From contig NZ_PDBS01000001.1 in assembly GCF_002572525.1 (NCBI RefSeq), forward strand, positions 2,666,001-2,730,000: a DNA stretch of 64,000 nt. The letters are read 5' to 3'. Of the stretch, positions 26,321 to 34,337 are shown piece by piece. The notes beneath the pieces are model-generated. The model worked only from the letters and a program-made list of their open reading frames with translations. It had not been told where the DNA came from and did not search any database. A program made the position numbers and the translations under genes. Within the stretch, counting starts at the first letter, position 1; every line of letters begins with the position of its first letter. The stretch comes from Natrinema sp. CBA1119 (GTDB lineage: Archaea; Halobacteriota; Halobacteria; Halobacteriales; Natrialbaceae).

Positions 26321-26645
26321 CATTCGGACCGTGGTGCCGCTGTATATTGTCTGAATGCTCTTTAGAGGATTTAAAGCTGGGAATTTAGACCCCTCAATGC
26401 CGCTGTATAGCCGGAAGACAACTCCGTATTTCCGCTGTATTGTTCGTCCGTGACCGTGCGGTCTCGCTGTATCGTATTCGGAACCTTCCTCTCGAGAGCC
26501 GATTCGCCGGGTTCACCTGCAGTTGCGCACCGAATTTCTGCTGTATCTCATCGGAACGGTTTATAGATGGGCTGATACAGCTGTTCATCACCCCTCGGTG
26601 CCGCTGTATTCGGAGTCACACACCCCGTGGTGCCGCTGTAACGAC
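26321..26645. other. Candidate replication origin: eight ORB-like repeats
   Basis: The core CGCTGTAT or a close variant recurs beside the orc1 gene. Four longer copies share GTGCCGCTGTA or ATGCCGCTGTA, and three of these have ACCCC or CCCC nearby (GACCCCTCAATGCCGCTGT, CACCCCTCGGTGCCGCTGT, CACCCCGTGGTGCCGCTGTA). They end near 26346, 26410, 26609 and 26640. Four short cores are at 26432-26440, 26465-26472, 26539-26546 and, inverted, 26575-26582. The spacing is irregular. TTTAGAGGATTTAAAG near 26361-26376 is an AT-rich stretch that could melt. Repeats, AT stretch and an adjacent initiator together make a convincing origin. Confidence 0.62.
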
Positions 26646-27135
26646 GCGGTGGTGGGAGCGTACCAGAAACGATGGTTCGAGCGTATAGATCATGTGAAAG
26701 ACCGGCTCAAGAGATTGATTAGGTGGACGGCGGTACTGGCATGAATCGACTCGAGTGACAATTCTGCGTTCGAAACCGACCGAACGTACTTGCGTTCAAA
26801 ACACTCAGTGGATGGTGACACACCAGTAGTATTTAAGAGCACTGTCTCCCGGTTCGGACGACGTGACAGTTGGATTCGTGACTCAGCCAGATCGGTCGAA
26901 ATATCGCATTTCGGTCAGTATCACGGGGACTTACAGCGGAACTCCGGGGTGTGTCGCTCCGTCACTTGGCTCGGTCCAGCTCTCTCCATCTGGTGGATGC
27001 AGTCACGTTTCTTGACCAACTCCAGTACCCCCACTCCGCTGCGCAGTTCCCGAGGAAGTTCCGCAGGATCCCCACTCACGCAAAAACCTAGACCAAAAAG
27101 GACTGCTCACTCCCAGTGGTCGTTCGCGGTCAAAA
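26646..27135. other. Gene-free stretch with a diverged copy of the hisH 3' end
   Basis: No convincing gene is present. Repeated TGCGTTC(G/A)AAAC words lie at about 26765 and 26792. Bases 27035-27070 match the last codons of hisH (27140-27175) at about 29 of 36 positions, in the same orientation, 105 bases apart. Read on the minus strand they encode ILRNFLGNCAAE beside the real ILRNFVEICAEE. This looks like a leftover 3' end. Confidence 0.45.
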
Positions 27136-27798
27136 TCATTCTTCGGCGCAGATCTCGACGAAGTTCCGCAGAATCTGCAGCCCCGTCTCGCCGCTCTTCT
27201 CGGGGTGGAATTGCGTGCCGAAGACGTTCCCCGCCTCGTTGGCCACGATCGACGGGAACTCGAGTTCGTAGTCCGTCGTCGCGACCGTCGCGTGCTCATC
27301 GTCCGGGGCCGCGTAGTAGGAGTGGACGAAGTAGGCGTAGTTTCCGTCCACGCCCGCTACGAGCGGGTGATCCCGCTGGACCTCGAGTTCGTTCCAGCCC
27401 ATGTGCGGAACCTTCTGGCCCTCGGCGAATCGGACGTTGGTTCCGGGGATCAGATCCAACCCCTGGACGGCCGACTCGCCGTCGGTTTCGCCCTCTTCGC
27501 TCGTCGTGAGTAGCATCTGCATCCCGAGACAGATACCGAAGAGGGGGGTGCCGCTGTCGGCCACTTCGAGGAGGTCCTCGCGGAGCGGGTCGGCGTTCTC
27601 GACGCCCTCGCGGAACGCGCCGACGCCGGGCAGGACGACGCCGTCGGCCGCGGCGAAGGCGGCGGGGTCGTCAGTGATCTCGACGTCGGCACCCGCGCGC
27701 TCGAGGCCGCGAGTGACGCTGCGGAGGTTCCCCAGCCCGTAGTCGACGATGACGACGGAGGCGAGGGACTGCTCCTGTGGAGACGAAACGGTGCTCAT
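27136..27798 (-). CDS. hisH: Imidazole glycerol phosphate synthase, glutaminase subunit
   Basis: A 220-residue class I glutamine amidotransferase. The catalytic cysteine is in FGICLGMQMLL (near residue 85), and the His-Glu pair is in FGTQFHPEKSG near the C-terminus. IVDYGLGNLRSV and LPGVGAFREG are also typical of HisH. It releases ammonia from glutamine for HisF, which makes imidazole glycerol phosphate and AICAR in histidine synthesis. HisF is not in the window, so the two subunits are encoded apart. The start at 27796-27798 is chosen over an upstream ATG because the family N-terminus follows closely. Confidence 0.92.
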   Translation of the reverse strand: MSTVSSPQEQSLASVVIVDYGLGNLRSVTRGLERAGADVEITDDPAAFAAADGVVLPGVGAFREGVENADPLREDLLEVADSGTPLFGICLGMQMLLTTSEEGETDGESAVQGLDLIPGTNVRFAEGQKVPHMGWNELEVQRDHPLVAGVDGNYAYFVHSYYAAPDDEHATVATTDYELEFPSIVANEAGNVFGTQFHPEKSGETGLQILRNFVEICAEE

Positions 27799-27889
27799 AC
27801 CGGCAATCGGTGCGGCGCGGTAAAATGTATTCCCCTTCCAGTCAATTTTCACCGGACGCGTTCGCTATCTCCGGTGAGCAACACCCGCC

Positions 27890-28486
27890 TCAGAAGCCGT
27901 CGAGTCGCGACTGCCCGCCCTCGTGATCGGTGACGCCTGCGAGATCCGCCGCCCGCTCGAGGGCGTTCTCGAACGTCTCCTCTTGGCTGCGGTCGTACAG
28001 CGTCGCCGCCGGGTGCACGCAGATCAGCAATCGGCGGGGCGTCCCGTCGATCCGGATCTCCTCGAGATCGCCCGCCTCCTTGGTCACCGCGACCGAGCGC
28101 TCGAGGAGGTGTTCGCTCGGAACCTTCCCGAGCGTGACGATCACCTCGGGATCGAGGCGATCGATCTCCCGCTCGAGGTAGCCCCGGCAGTTCGCGAGTT
28201 CGTCCTTTTTTGGATCGCGATTCTCCGGCGGGCGACAGCGCACGCAGTTGCTGATACGGATGTCGCCCCGTGCGAGGCCGACGTCTCGGAGCCCGTCGTC
28301 TAGGACGGTACCGCTGCGGCCCACGAACGGTTCGCCCTGCTCGTCTTCCTTGGCACCAGGCCCTTCGCCGACGAACAGCAGGTCTGCATCCTCGGGTCCG
28401 GCACCGTTGACGATCCGGCTTCGAGAGTCGACGAGCGCCGGACAGCGCGTACAGTCCGTCACGCAGAGATCTTCCATCTCTCCCAT
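27890..28486 (-). CDS. udg: Type 4 uracil-DNA glycosylase (Fe-S)
   Basis: A 198-residue family 4 UDG. CTRCPAL near residue 12 and NCVRC plus a later NCRGYL supply the four cysteines of the [4Fe-4S] cluster. GEGPGAKEDEQGEPFVGRSG near residue 41 is the catalytic and uracil-binding stretch, and HPAATLYDRS near residue 160 matches the HPSPL-like loop. The enzyme removes uracil formed by cytosine deamination, the first step of base-excision repair. The ATG at 28484-28486 is preferred; another at 28475-28477 would lose three residues. Confidence 0.9.
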   Translation of the reverse strand: MGEMEDLCVTDCTRCPALVDSRSRIVNGAGPEDADLLFVGEGPGAKEDEQGEPFVGRSGTVLDDGLRDVGLARGDIRISNCVRCRPPENRDPKKDELANCRGYLEREIDRLDPEVIVTLGKVPSEHLLERSVAVTKEAGDLEEIRIDGTPRRLLICVHPAATLYDRSQEETFENALERAADLAGVTDHEGGQSRLDGF

Positions 28487-28541
28487 GGTCGTGGCTCGAA
28501 CGGCCACCTACTACGTCTTTCTCCTTTGAATACCGTTCGGA

Positions 28542-28589
28542 GGCGGTGAATAGACCAACGCATCGGGCGGTGAATAGACCAACGCATCG
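28542..28589. repeat. Exact 24-base tandem duplication
   Basis: GGCGGTGAATAGACCAACGC followed by ATCG occurs twice without any difference (28542-28565 and 28566-28589), upstream of the UDG gene. It is a recent small duplication with no coding meaning. The surrounding gap (28508-28734) contains no gene I can support. Confidence 0.92.
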
Positions 28590-28734
28590 ATTTTTGGAGC
28601 CGCTATCGCACCTTCCGAATGTCGCTTAAGCTCTGTGTCAGGGAACTGTTGATGGATCATGAACAACTATCAACCGTACCTGTAACCCGTATCATCCAAC
28701 AAGTGGACGAACGCGGCCGGTTCGATTCCACCGT

Positions 28735-28941
28735 TCACTCCCCGAGTCCCATTTTCTCACCGGCCCAGTATCCTGCCCCAGCTATCCCAAACGCGACGAG
28801 TACGATCAACACATACGCAGGAGCGAAAACTATCCCAACCCAGTCCTCTCCGCCGGTGAAAAGAACGACCCAAACTGCGGCCCCTATATAGACGAAGAGA
28901 AAAGCACCGACGCAACGGAGAACTGTACTAGTATCCATCAT
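28735..28941 (-). CDS. Small two-helix membrane protein
   Basis: A 68-residue protein with two membrane helices (about residues 9-28 and 38-60; AFLFVYIGAAVWVVLF and IVFAPAYVLIVLVAFGIAGA) and a short acidic tail ending KMGLGE. Two adjacent ATGs are possible at 28939-28941 and 28936-28938. The base composition is lower in GC than neighbours, so it may be a recent arrival or poorly conserved. No homologue or function is known to me. Confidence 0.5.
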   Translation of the reverse strand: MMDTSTVLRCVGAFLFVYIGAAVWVVLFTGGEDWVGIVFAPAYVLIVLVAFGIAGAGYWAGEKMGLGE

Positions 28942-29083
28942 CGCTTAGATTCGGACTCGGAGAAGGAACGTATTTTGGCAGGATCGACGCGAAATTCGGA
29001 ATCCGGTGCTGCGAAACCGATAGCAATGGTGGAAAACGGCGATCGTACGCTCTCCGATGGAGCTCGTTTCGGGGAGGGGATCT

Positions 29084-29659
29084 CTAAACGGACCGAGCGT
29101 ACGAATCAGCCGCTCGAGCCGCCTGCCTCGCGATCCGAATCGGCTCCGGACGGCCGCCCGCGGGCGTGAACGCCCGAACGACTTCGTCGGCGTCGGCGGG
29201 CTCGAGACCCACGCACCTCACGTAGACGGTCTCCTCGTTGATCGTCAGTTCGTGTCGCTCCGGTAACGCCCGGTAGGTCTCGAGTCGTTCCTCGAGTTCG
29301 GCTCCCGAAAACGCGTCGCGAAGACCGGGCTCGAGGCCGCCGCTCGCTTCGAACGTAACGGCGAGTACCGGTCGGTCGACTGCGCGGTGTATCGTCGAAA
29401 GATCGAGAAGGTTGTACCAGGCCGGGGCGACGGCGCCGAGCAGGACGTACCTGGCGTCCGGTCGGCCGAGGTCGTCGATCAGGTCAATGACGGCAGCGGT
29501 TCCGTCGGTACCGCCGACGCGACAGGAGCCGTACGCGAGCCCGTCGAACACGCGATCGGCGCGAACGACGGCGCCGGCGAGCGTACTTCGGGTTCGGCCG
29601 CCGGTCCAATCGTCGCGGTACGATTCGGCGATGCCCAGCGCCCGCACCCCGGACTTCAT
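29084..29659 (-). CDS. DUF99 family protein (UPF0215)
   Basis: A 191-residue protein with the DUF99 start MKSGVRALGIAESYRDD and the motifs VRADRVFDGLAYGSCRVGGTD and DARYVLLGAVAPAWYNLLD. DUF99 proteins are thought to share the endonuclease V fold, but their biochemical role is not settled. The gene follows the DUF5786 gene with an ATGA overlap (stop and start share 29659), so the two are probably co-translated. All parts expected for the family are present. Confidence 0.82.
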   Translation of the reverse strand: MKSGVRALGIAESYRDDWTGGRTRSTLAGAVVRADRVFDGLAYGSCRVGGTDGTAAVIDLIDDLGRPDARYVLLGAVAPAWYNLLDLSTIHRAVDRPVLAVTFEASGGLEPGLRDAFSGAELEERLETYRALPERHELTINEETVYVRCVGLEPADADEVVRAFTPAGGRPEPIRIARQAARAADSYARSV

Positions 29660-29850
29660 CAGCCGTCGTCTTCGTCGTCGCTGTCGTCTTTGATGGCTTT
29701 AAGTCGGTCGAGCAACTCGTCGCTGGACGCGCCGTTTTCGAATTCGATCGTTCCGTCGTGGCTGTTCTCTTCCGATGTCACTGCGTCCTCGTCGTCAAAG
29801 TCAGCGTCAACGTCCTGCTGTTCGGATTCATCGTAGCTCCCGAATCCCAT
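29659..29850 (-). CDS. DUF5786 family small acidic protein
   Basis: A 63-residue very acidic protein starting MGFGSYDESEQQDVDADFDD, which I recognise as the haloarchaeal DUF5786 family. It has no cysteines and no membrane helix, and is probably disordered in part, ending with a helical KAI stretch and a DDSDDEDDG tail. Its role is unknown. The overlap with the DUF99 gene makes a two-gene operon. The promoter probably lies in the AT-rich region just above 29850. Confidence 0.78.
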   Translation of the reverse strand: MGFGSYDESEQQDVDADFDDEDAVTSEENSHDGTIEFENGASSDELLDRLKAIKDDSDDEDDG

Positions 29851-30218
29851 ACGGTGTTACCTACGAGAGTCCGAGTAAAAAAATCAGCGGTAATAGCGGT
29901 CTCAGCGGTCTCAGAGTTTTCAACGAAACTATAGATCTCGAACTATACCCAATGCTGGGATGCTGTGAGTACTGGTGATTGACGTAACACGCCGCAAGAA
30001 CTCGTTAAGCAGATTCTCAAATATGGCGATATACTGATTAATTGGGTACTTCTTCTCGGAAGTTATGTGTTACCAATACGCATTCTCAAGATTCAGTTGG
30101 GTCCTCCACCACATTACTTACTAATGCTATGTTTATTATCAAAACTTTCATGACAGTATAATCGTGCACGGCTGTTCCATTCGATGGGGTGCAAGAGAAC
30201 TGCACTCAGGGAGAGAAC
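29851..30218. other. AT-rich intergenic region with promoter elements
   Basis: This 368-base gap has no gene. ACGAAACTATAG at 29923-29934 resembles the BRE/TATA at 14924. ATGTTTATTATC near 30128 and CAGTATAATCG near 30153 are possible promoters for the cupredoxin gene at 30219. A tiny 8-codon frame at 29951 is probably chance. Confidence 0.4.
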
Positions 30219-31463
30219 ATGACCAAACTTGATGGGGAGACACCAGAGGAATCGTTCGACAATCTGAGTGACACAGTAGCGCGATTTGAACGGCGGCCTG
30301 TACTAAAAGCATTGAGCGCGGGGGCCGTCGTATCACTGGGAAGCGGTATCACGGCTGCGTCCGGCGACGACGACCAAGATGGTGGAGATCAGCCCTCCCA
30401 ACAGATTGACCCTCAGTTCGGGTATTCGACAGCTGACGCCGCTAACATTCCCGACGGTCTCGCGCCAGATCACGAGGTTGAACTCCACACGAATGAGCCA
30501 GCGGATCCACAGAATCCAAGTCGGCCATTGTTCTTTCACTTTGAGCCGAGCGGAATTCACGTGGACGCTGGCGATATCGTGCAGTTCACTCTCGTATCCC
30601 CTGATCACTCGATTACGGCCTATCACCATGGTATGGGCTTCCAACAGCGGGTGCCCGACGGAGTGCCACCGTTCTCGTCGCCAGTGCTGAACGTTGGTGG
30701 CGCTTGGCTCTACGAATTCACCGAATCAGGCGTGTACGACGTGTACTGTGGGCCACACCACATTCTCGGGATGGATATGCGGATTGTCGTCGGAGATCTC
30801 ACAGAAGAAGACCTCCCCGACTACGTGGAGACGTTCGAAGGGAGTGAGGACCCGCCACTCCTTCCACCGTTCAGCAAGGAGTTCCTCGAACACGAACTCA
30901 ATGCACCCAGCGACGAAAACGAGGGGTGTGAGTGGACCTGGGTGACGCCCCAGGAGATACTCGGCGCGGACTCACTGGATCCGCTGTCGATTCAAGACCG
31001 AGGGGCAGTCCCGTTCACGGACGTCCTCGCCGATATCGACCGCTTCGCGGACGTGACGCTGGAGCACGGTGACGCCGGTGAAGCCGATGAAGACGCTGAA
31101 GCTACGGCGACCGTTCAGGTCCGCGACCACGCGGAGTACGGAGAGATTCTAGTTGGTCCGGATGAGATGACGTTGTATATGTTCGTCCCCGACGCCGAAG
31201 CGGGGGGTGAAAGCACCTGCTACGGGAACTGTGCCGTGACCTGGCCGCCGCTTACAGTCGATGGCGAGCCTACTGCCGGCGACGGCGTGACAGCGCCCCT
31301 TACGACAATCGAACGACAAAACGGTGAGATGCAAGTGGTTGCAAACGACCGGCCACTGTACCACTTCACTCAAGACGAAGAACCGGGCGACGCCACCGGA
31401 CAAGGAGTCAACGAGGTGTGGTGGGTGCTCGATCCGAGCGGCACTCCCATCCAATCCGGCTAA
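30219..31463 (+). CDS. Secreted cupredoxin with C-terminal COG4315 domain
   Basis: A 414-residue exported protein. The N-terminus has a twin-arginine-like pair (FERRPVLKALSAGAVV) and then a plastocyanin-type domain, with copper ligands likely in SPDHSITAYHH (near residue 130) and YCGPHHILGM (near residue 177). After a linker, residues about 290-410 carry the COG4315 pattern, with TLYMFVPDAE, YGNCAVTWPPL and PLYHFTQDEE ending at a WWVLDPSGTPI strand. The first half should carry electrons at the cell surface. The second half is found in predicted lipoproteins of unknown role. The base composition looks slightly more AT-rich than its neighbours. Confidence 0.75.
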   Translation: MTKLDGETPEESFDNLSDTVARFERRPVLKALSAGAVVSLGSGITAASGDDDQDGGDQPSQQIDPQFGYSTADAANIPDGLAPDHEVELHTNEPADPQNPSRPLFFHFEPSGIHVDAGDIVQFTLVSPDHSITAYHHGMGFQQRVPDGVPPFSSPVLNVGGAWLYEFTESGVYDVYCGPHHILGMDMRIVVGDLTEEDLPDYVETFEGSEDPPLLPPFSKEFLEHELNAPSDENEGCEWTWVTPQEILGADSLDPLSIQDRGAVPFTDVLADIDRFADVTLEHGDAGEADEDAEATATVQVRDHAEYGEILVGPDEMTLYMFVPDAEAGGESTCYGNCAVTWPPLTVDGEPTAGDGVTAPLTTIERQNGEMQVVANDRPLYHFTQDEEPGDATGQGVNEVWWVLDPSGTPIQSG

Positions 31464-31872
31464 CAAAAGACTCTGGCTCTAACAGGTTATTTTTCGTTTC
31501 GACATCATCGGCTGATCGCGGTGACCACCCTCTTTCGTCGGGGTATCGGTGAGTGCCTTCGACGCTCGCTTCAAGCCCCGACAAATCCGATACCTCCAAA
31601 AGGCCACCTTGTGGTTTTTCACTCCGCTCCAGCGGATAACCGCTCGCTCCGATCGCAGATGCGTGGGCTCTTCCGCAATGTCGCATTCGCATCTGTAGTT
31701 ACCGAACTGGACTGCTCAGTTTCGCACCAAATTCTGAATAAAGAGACCGTCTTCCCAACTACTGCTGGACGAATATCACTCGAGAATCGATAGCGTCCGT
31801 AGGGGGCTCTCGGCGAGAGTTCCTGCGGTAGCGATGCCACCGTTTTTGCCGTCGGCCCGCAAGTGTCCCCGT
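31464..31872. other. Gene-free stretch with nested inverted repeats
   Basis: No gene is supported. GTCGGGG at 31537-31543 can pair with CCCCGAC at 31576-31582, and the overlapping GGTATCGG at 31542-31549 can pair with CCGATACC at 31588-31595. These two pairings compete for the same 5' arm. AGCGGATAACCGCT at 31631-31644 is another hairpin. The combination suggests a structured RNA or a decayed element, but chance cannot be excluded. Confidence 0.3.
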
Positions 31873-32499
31873 ATGGAGGTTCACCACGTCACCGAGGACG
31901 CGGAGACGTTCACGTGCAACGCCTATCTGGTCGTCGGCGATCGGACGACGCTGGTCGACGCCGGTGCAATGGATGGCGTCGTCGACGAGATCCGCGAGCA
32001 CACCGACGACCTCGAGGCCGTCGTCATGACCCACCAGCACGGCGATCACGTCGCCCAGCTCGAAACAGTCTGTGATGCGTTCGATCCCGAGGTGTACGCC
32101 TACGACGATCACCCGACGCGGACGCACGAAATCGACGACGGCGATACGGTCCGGATCGGCGACGAGGACTTCGACGTCGTCTACACGCCGGGACACGCCG
32201 ACGATCACGTCTCGTTCGTCTCCGATTCGTCGCTGTTCTCCGGCGACGTGGTCGTCCACGACGACGGCGCGTTCGAGTACGGGAGCTTCGGCCGCACCGA
32301 CATGGCCGGCCAGTCCCGCGAGCGACTCATCGAGAGCATTCGGGACCTGCTCGAGCGCATGCCCGACGGTAGTCAGTCTGCCGGCGTCGAACACATGTAT
32401 GCGGGCCACGGCGGCGTCTTCCACGGCGACGTGCGCGACGTAGTGGCGACGGCGCTCGAGCGAGCCGAAAAGCGAGAACCGAAGTATCCCGACGAGTAG
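31873..32499 (+). CDS. Metallo-beta-lactamase-fold hydrolase (glyoxalase II-like)
   Basis: A 208-residue hydrolase with the metal motif MTHQHGDHVAQL near residue 54, a further histidine in YTPGHADDHVSF near residue 110, aspartate in LFSGDVVVHDD near residue 125 and the final histidine in MYAGHGGVFHG near residue 180. It should bind two zinc or iron ions and split thioesters or similar bonds in the cytosol. The specific substrate is unknown. The ATG at 31873 lies well in front of the first strand; upstream codons do not match the family. Confidence 0.85.
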   Translation: MEVHHVTEDAETFTCNAYLVVGDRTTLVDAGAMDGVVDEIREHTDDLEAVVMTHQHGDHVAQLETVCDAFDPEVYAYDDHPTRTHEIDDGDTVRIGDEDFDVVYTPGHADDHVSFVSDSSLFSGDVVVHDDGAFEYGSFGRTDMAGQSRERLIESIRDLLERMPDGSQSAGVEHMYAGHGGVFHGDVRDVVATALERAEKREPKYPDE

Positions 32500-32594
32500 C
32501 AGCCGTTTCGACCGTCCGCGGTTCGGACGGCGTCGTCACTGGAAGACAGGAAGCGGAAGAAAACGGATCGATATTGGAGATCCGTCGCGGTCGA

Positions 32595-32744
32595 TTATGC
32601 GGCGCGTGCTTCCTTCGCCTTGGGGCGAAGCTTCTTGTAGCCGCACTTCCGGCATCGGTTGGCTCGCTTGGAGTTGCGAGCGTTACAGCGCATGCAGATC
32701 ATCTTCTCGAGCGTTCGTTTCTCAGCGGCATCGAAGCTGGCCAT
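32595..32744 (-). CDS. rpl40e: 50S ribosomal protein L40e
   Basis: A 49-residue protein, too short for most automatic gene finders. It is basic in the middle and has a zinc ribbon, CMRC near residue 17 and CRKCGYKK near residue 33, between an N-terminal [13 protein letters not shown] and a C-terminal [12 protein letters not shown]. This matches archaeal L40e, which binds the large ribosomal subunit. The start is ATG at 32742-32744 and the stop TAA at 32595-32597. It has far more lysine and arginine than its acidic neighbours, as expected for a ribosomal protein. Confidence 0.93.
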   Translation of the reverse strand: MASFDAAEKRTLEKMICMRCNARNSKRANRCRKCGYKKLRPKAKEARAA

Positions 32745-32897
32745 ACCCCGCCTTCGCCCGTGGTGCATTTAATCGCTGTGATCCGACTGGCGCGGTTCGA
32801 CTCTCACAAACGGTCGCGGACGGGTGGCGATACGCTGTCCGCTGGGAACTGAGGACGGGAGTCAGTCGCCACCGTCGATCCGTCATGCCGTACTCCG

Positions 32898-33401
32898 TCA
32901 CTCTTCGTCGGCTAGATAATCCTCCTGCACCGCGACGACCTCGCTCGAGTCCGTACACTCGCTGTAGCGGCGGAGCGGTTCCTCGTTGAGCGTCAGAAAG
33001 GTCTCGCCCCAGCGGAACGGCTCGAGGAGGTCCTCGGCGCGCTCCCACTCGTCGAAGATGCAGCACGCGCCGGCGAGCGCTTCGACGGTGGTCAGCCGAA
33101 ACGGCCGACCGTAGTTGATCGGATTCGCGGCGACGAGGAAGGGGAGCGCCCGGTGGACCCCGCGCATCTCGAACGACGCCGCTTCGGCGGATTCCCACGA
33201 GCAATCGAGGGCGACCAGCGTCCCCAGCCCCTCCTCGAGATCCGCCGGCGAGAGCGCCTGCTCGGCGTGGGGGTTGAGGACGACCCCGTAGGGCACCTGC
33301 CCCATCGACCGATAGAGGGTCGCTTTATCGAACTTCTCGAGGCGACGCGCGGTACACTTCTCGGGGTCGTCGTCGCCCTCGTAGTAGACGTGACACTCCA
33401 C
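32898..33401 (-). CDS. tsr3: Tsr3-like 16S rRNA aminocarboxypropyltransferase (DUF367)
   Basis: A 167-residue protein with the Tsr3/DUF367 motifs [15 protein letters not shown] (near residue 15), [11 protein letters not shown] (near residue 62), [15 protein letters not shown] (near residue 86) and [14 protein letters not shown] (near residue 105). The enzyme moves the 3-amino-3-carboxypropyl group of S-adenosylmethionine onto a uridine of small-subunit rRNA. I chose the GTG start at 33399-33401 ([11 protein letters not shown] follows) because a GCTTTTC box lies about 27 bases upstream. An ATG at 33432-33434 would add eleven residues and cannot be excluded. Confidence 0.85.
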   Translation of the reverse strand: MECHVYYEGDDDPEKCTARRLEKFDKATLYRSMGQVPYGVVLNPHAEQALSPADLEEGLGTLVALDCSWESAEAASFEMRGVHRALPFLVAANPINYGRPFRLTTVEALAGACCIFDEWERAEDLLEPFRWGETFLTLNEEPLRRYSECTDSSEVVAVQEDYLADEE

Positions 33402-33488
33402 GACGGATGAGAGGAGGAGCCGAGAGAAAAGCATACGGTTCGAGGACCGGAGTCGTACGTTTTTGCCGGTGGCGACGAATGGAGTGGT

Positions 33489-33848
33489 ATGGATACGGAG
33501 TCGGATGCGAGAGACGACTCGGACGGCGATATGCGCGCCCTCGTCCGGCGATACTACGACGCACTCGACGACCACGACTACGACGCGCTCGAGGAGACTC
33601 TCTCACCGGAGTTCGTCCAGCACCGTCCGGATCGGACGTTCGAGAGTCGGAACGAGTTCGTCGAATTCATGCGCGAGAAGCGACCGAACCCGGACACCAG
33701 TCACGACCTCGAGTCGGTGATTGCTGAGGACGGTCAGATCGCGGTGCGCGGCCGCGTCATCGAAGCGGGGACGACGCTTTTCGAATTCGCCGACTTCTTC
33801 GAAACCGACGGCGGACGGCTGGCTCGACTCGAGACGTACTCGCGGTGA
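33489..33848 (+). CDS. SnoaL-like / NTF2-fold protein
   Basis: A 119-residue protein with the NTF2/SnoaL pattern: an N-terminal helix [20 protein letters not shown], then [10 protein letters not shown] and a beta sheet ([20 protein letters not shown], then [15 protein letters not shown]). Such folds bind small hydrophobic ligands and can isomerise polyketide-like or steroid-like molecules. The catalytic residues are not clearly seen, so the role is unknown. The ATG is at 33489. It is divergent from tsr3, with about 90 bases between the two starts. Confidence 0.75.
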   Translation: MDTESDARDDSDGDMRALVRRYYDALDDHDYDALEETLSPEFVQHRPDRTFESRNEFVEFMREKRPNPDTSHDLESVIAEDGQIAVRGRVIEAGTTLFEFADFFETDGGRLARLETYSR

Positions 33849-34013
33849 CGACGAATGTAGTGTCGTGTCGTGCGGCCGGCGATGACGGCGGGTACGGTAT
33901 CGTGCGTCTCGTGTGCGAGTTCTCGAGCGGGATCTAGTGACTCCCGTTTCGAGTATGGACACGGGAGAGTGTCCTGCGCAAATTCTTCCAGGATAGCCAA
34001 CCAATCTACGGAC

Positions 34014-34337
34014 ATGGTTCACTGCCCCGAATGCGACGCAACTCTCTCGGAGAAGACCGATGTCGAGTTCGTCGAAATGGATGCCACGACCGGTTTCTTC
34101 GCGGCGTCGAAGCGGTTCTACCTCGTCGCGTGCACCGAGTGCGGCGCGGCGATTGGGAGCGGCGTCGCCGGCGCGAAACACGAGCCTTCCCACGGCGAAT
34201 CGAACCCTGCGGCCAAACGGGTCGCGCCGGAGCGTTCGACTCACGCCGAGCAGTTGTTCGGTCCCAATTCGAGTTCGACCCGTTCTTCGGGTGGAACCTC
34301 GGCTACGCCGCGGTTGTACTCGATAATTTCCTCGTAG
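34014..34337 (+). CDS. Small zinc-ribbon protein with long antisense C-terminus
   Basis: A 107-residue protein. HCPECDATLSEK near residue 3 and ACTECGAAIGSG near residue 39 form a zinc ribbon around DATTGFFAASKRFYLV. Related short haloarchaeal zinc ribbons usually end soon after the second knuckle. Here the frame runs on for another 50 residues of Ser/Pro-rich sequence, and the last 97 bases overlap the 3' end of the MBL-rhodanese gene on the other strand. The extra tail may be non-functional if the original stop has been lost. It starts with ATG at 34014. Confidence 0.55.
   Translation: MVHCPECDATLSEKTDVEFVEMDATTGFFAASKRFYLVACTECGAAIGSGVAGAKHEPSHGESNPAAKRVAPERSTHAEQLFGPNSSSTRSSGGTSATPRLYSIISS

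Noticed and set aside
26440-26744. Short plus-strand frames inside the candidate origin
   Set aside because: They lie over the ORB-like repeats, have odd composition and show no protein signature.
28715-28745. GGTTCGATTCC resembling a tRNA T-loop
   Set aside because: No T-stem pairing and no acceptor or anticodon arm can be built around it; another such word near 25047 fails too.
28619-28891. 90-codon plus-strand frame opposite the small membrane gene
   Set aside because: Low-complexity Pro/Thr-rich second half antisense to a protein with clear membrane helices. The first half has no recognisable pattern.
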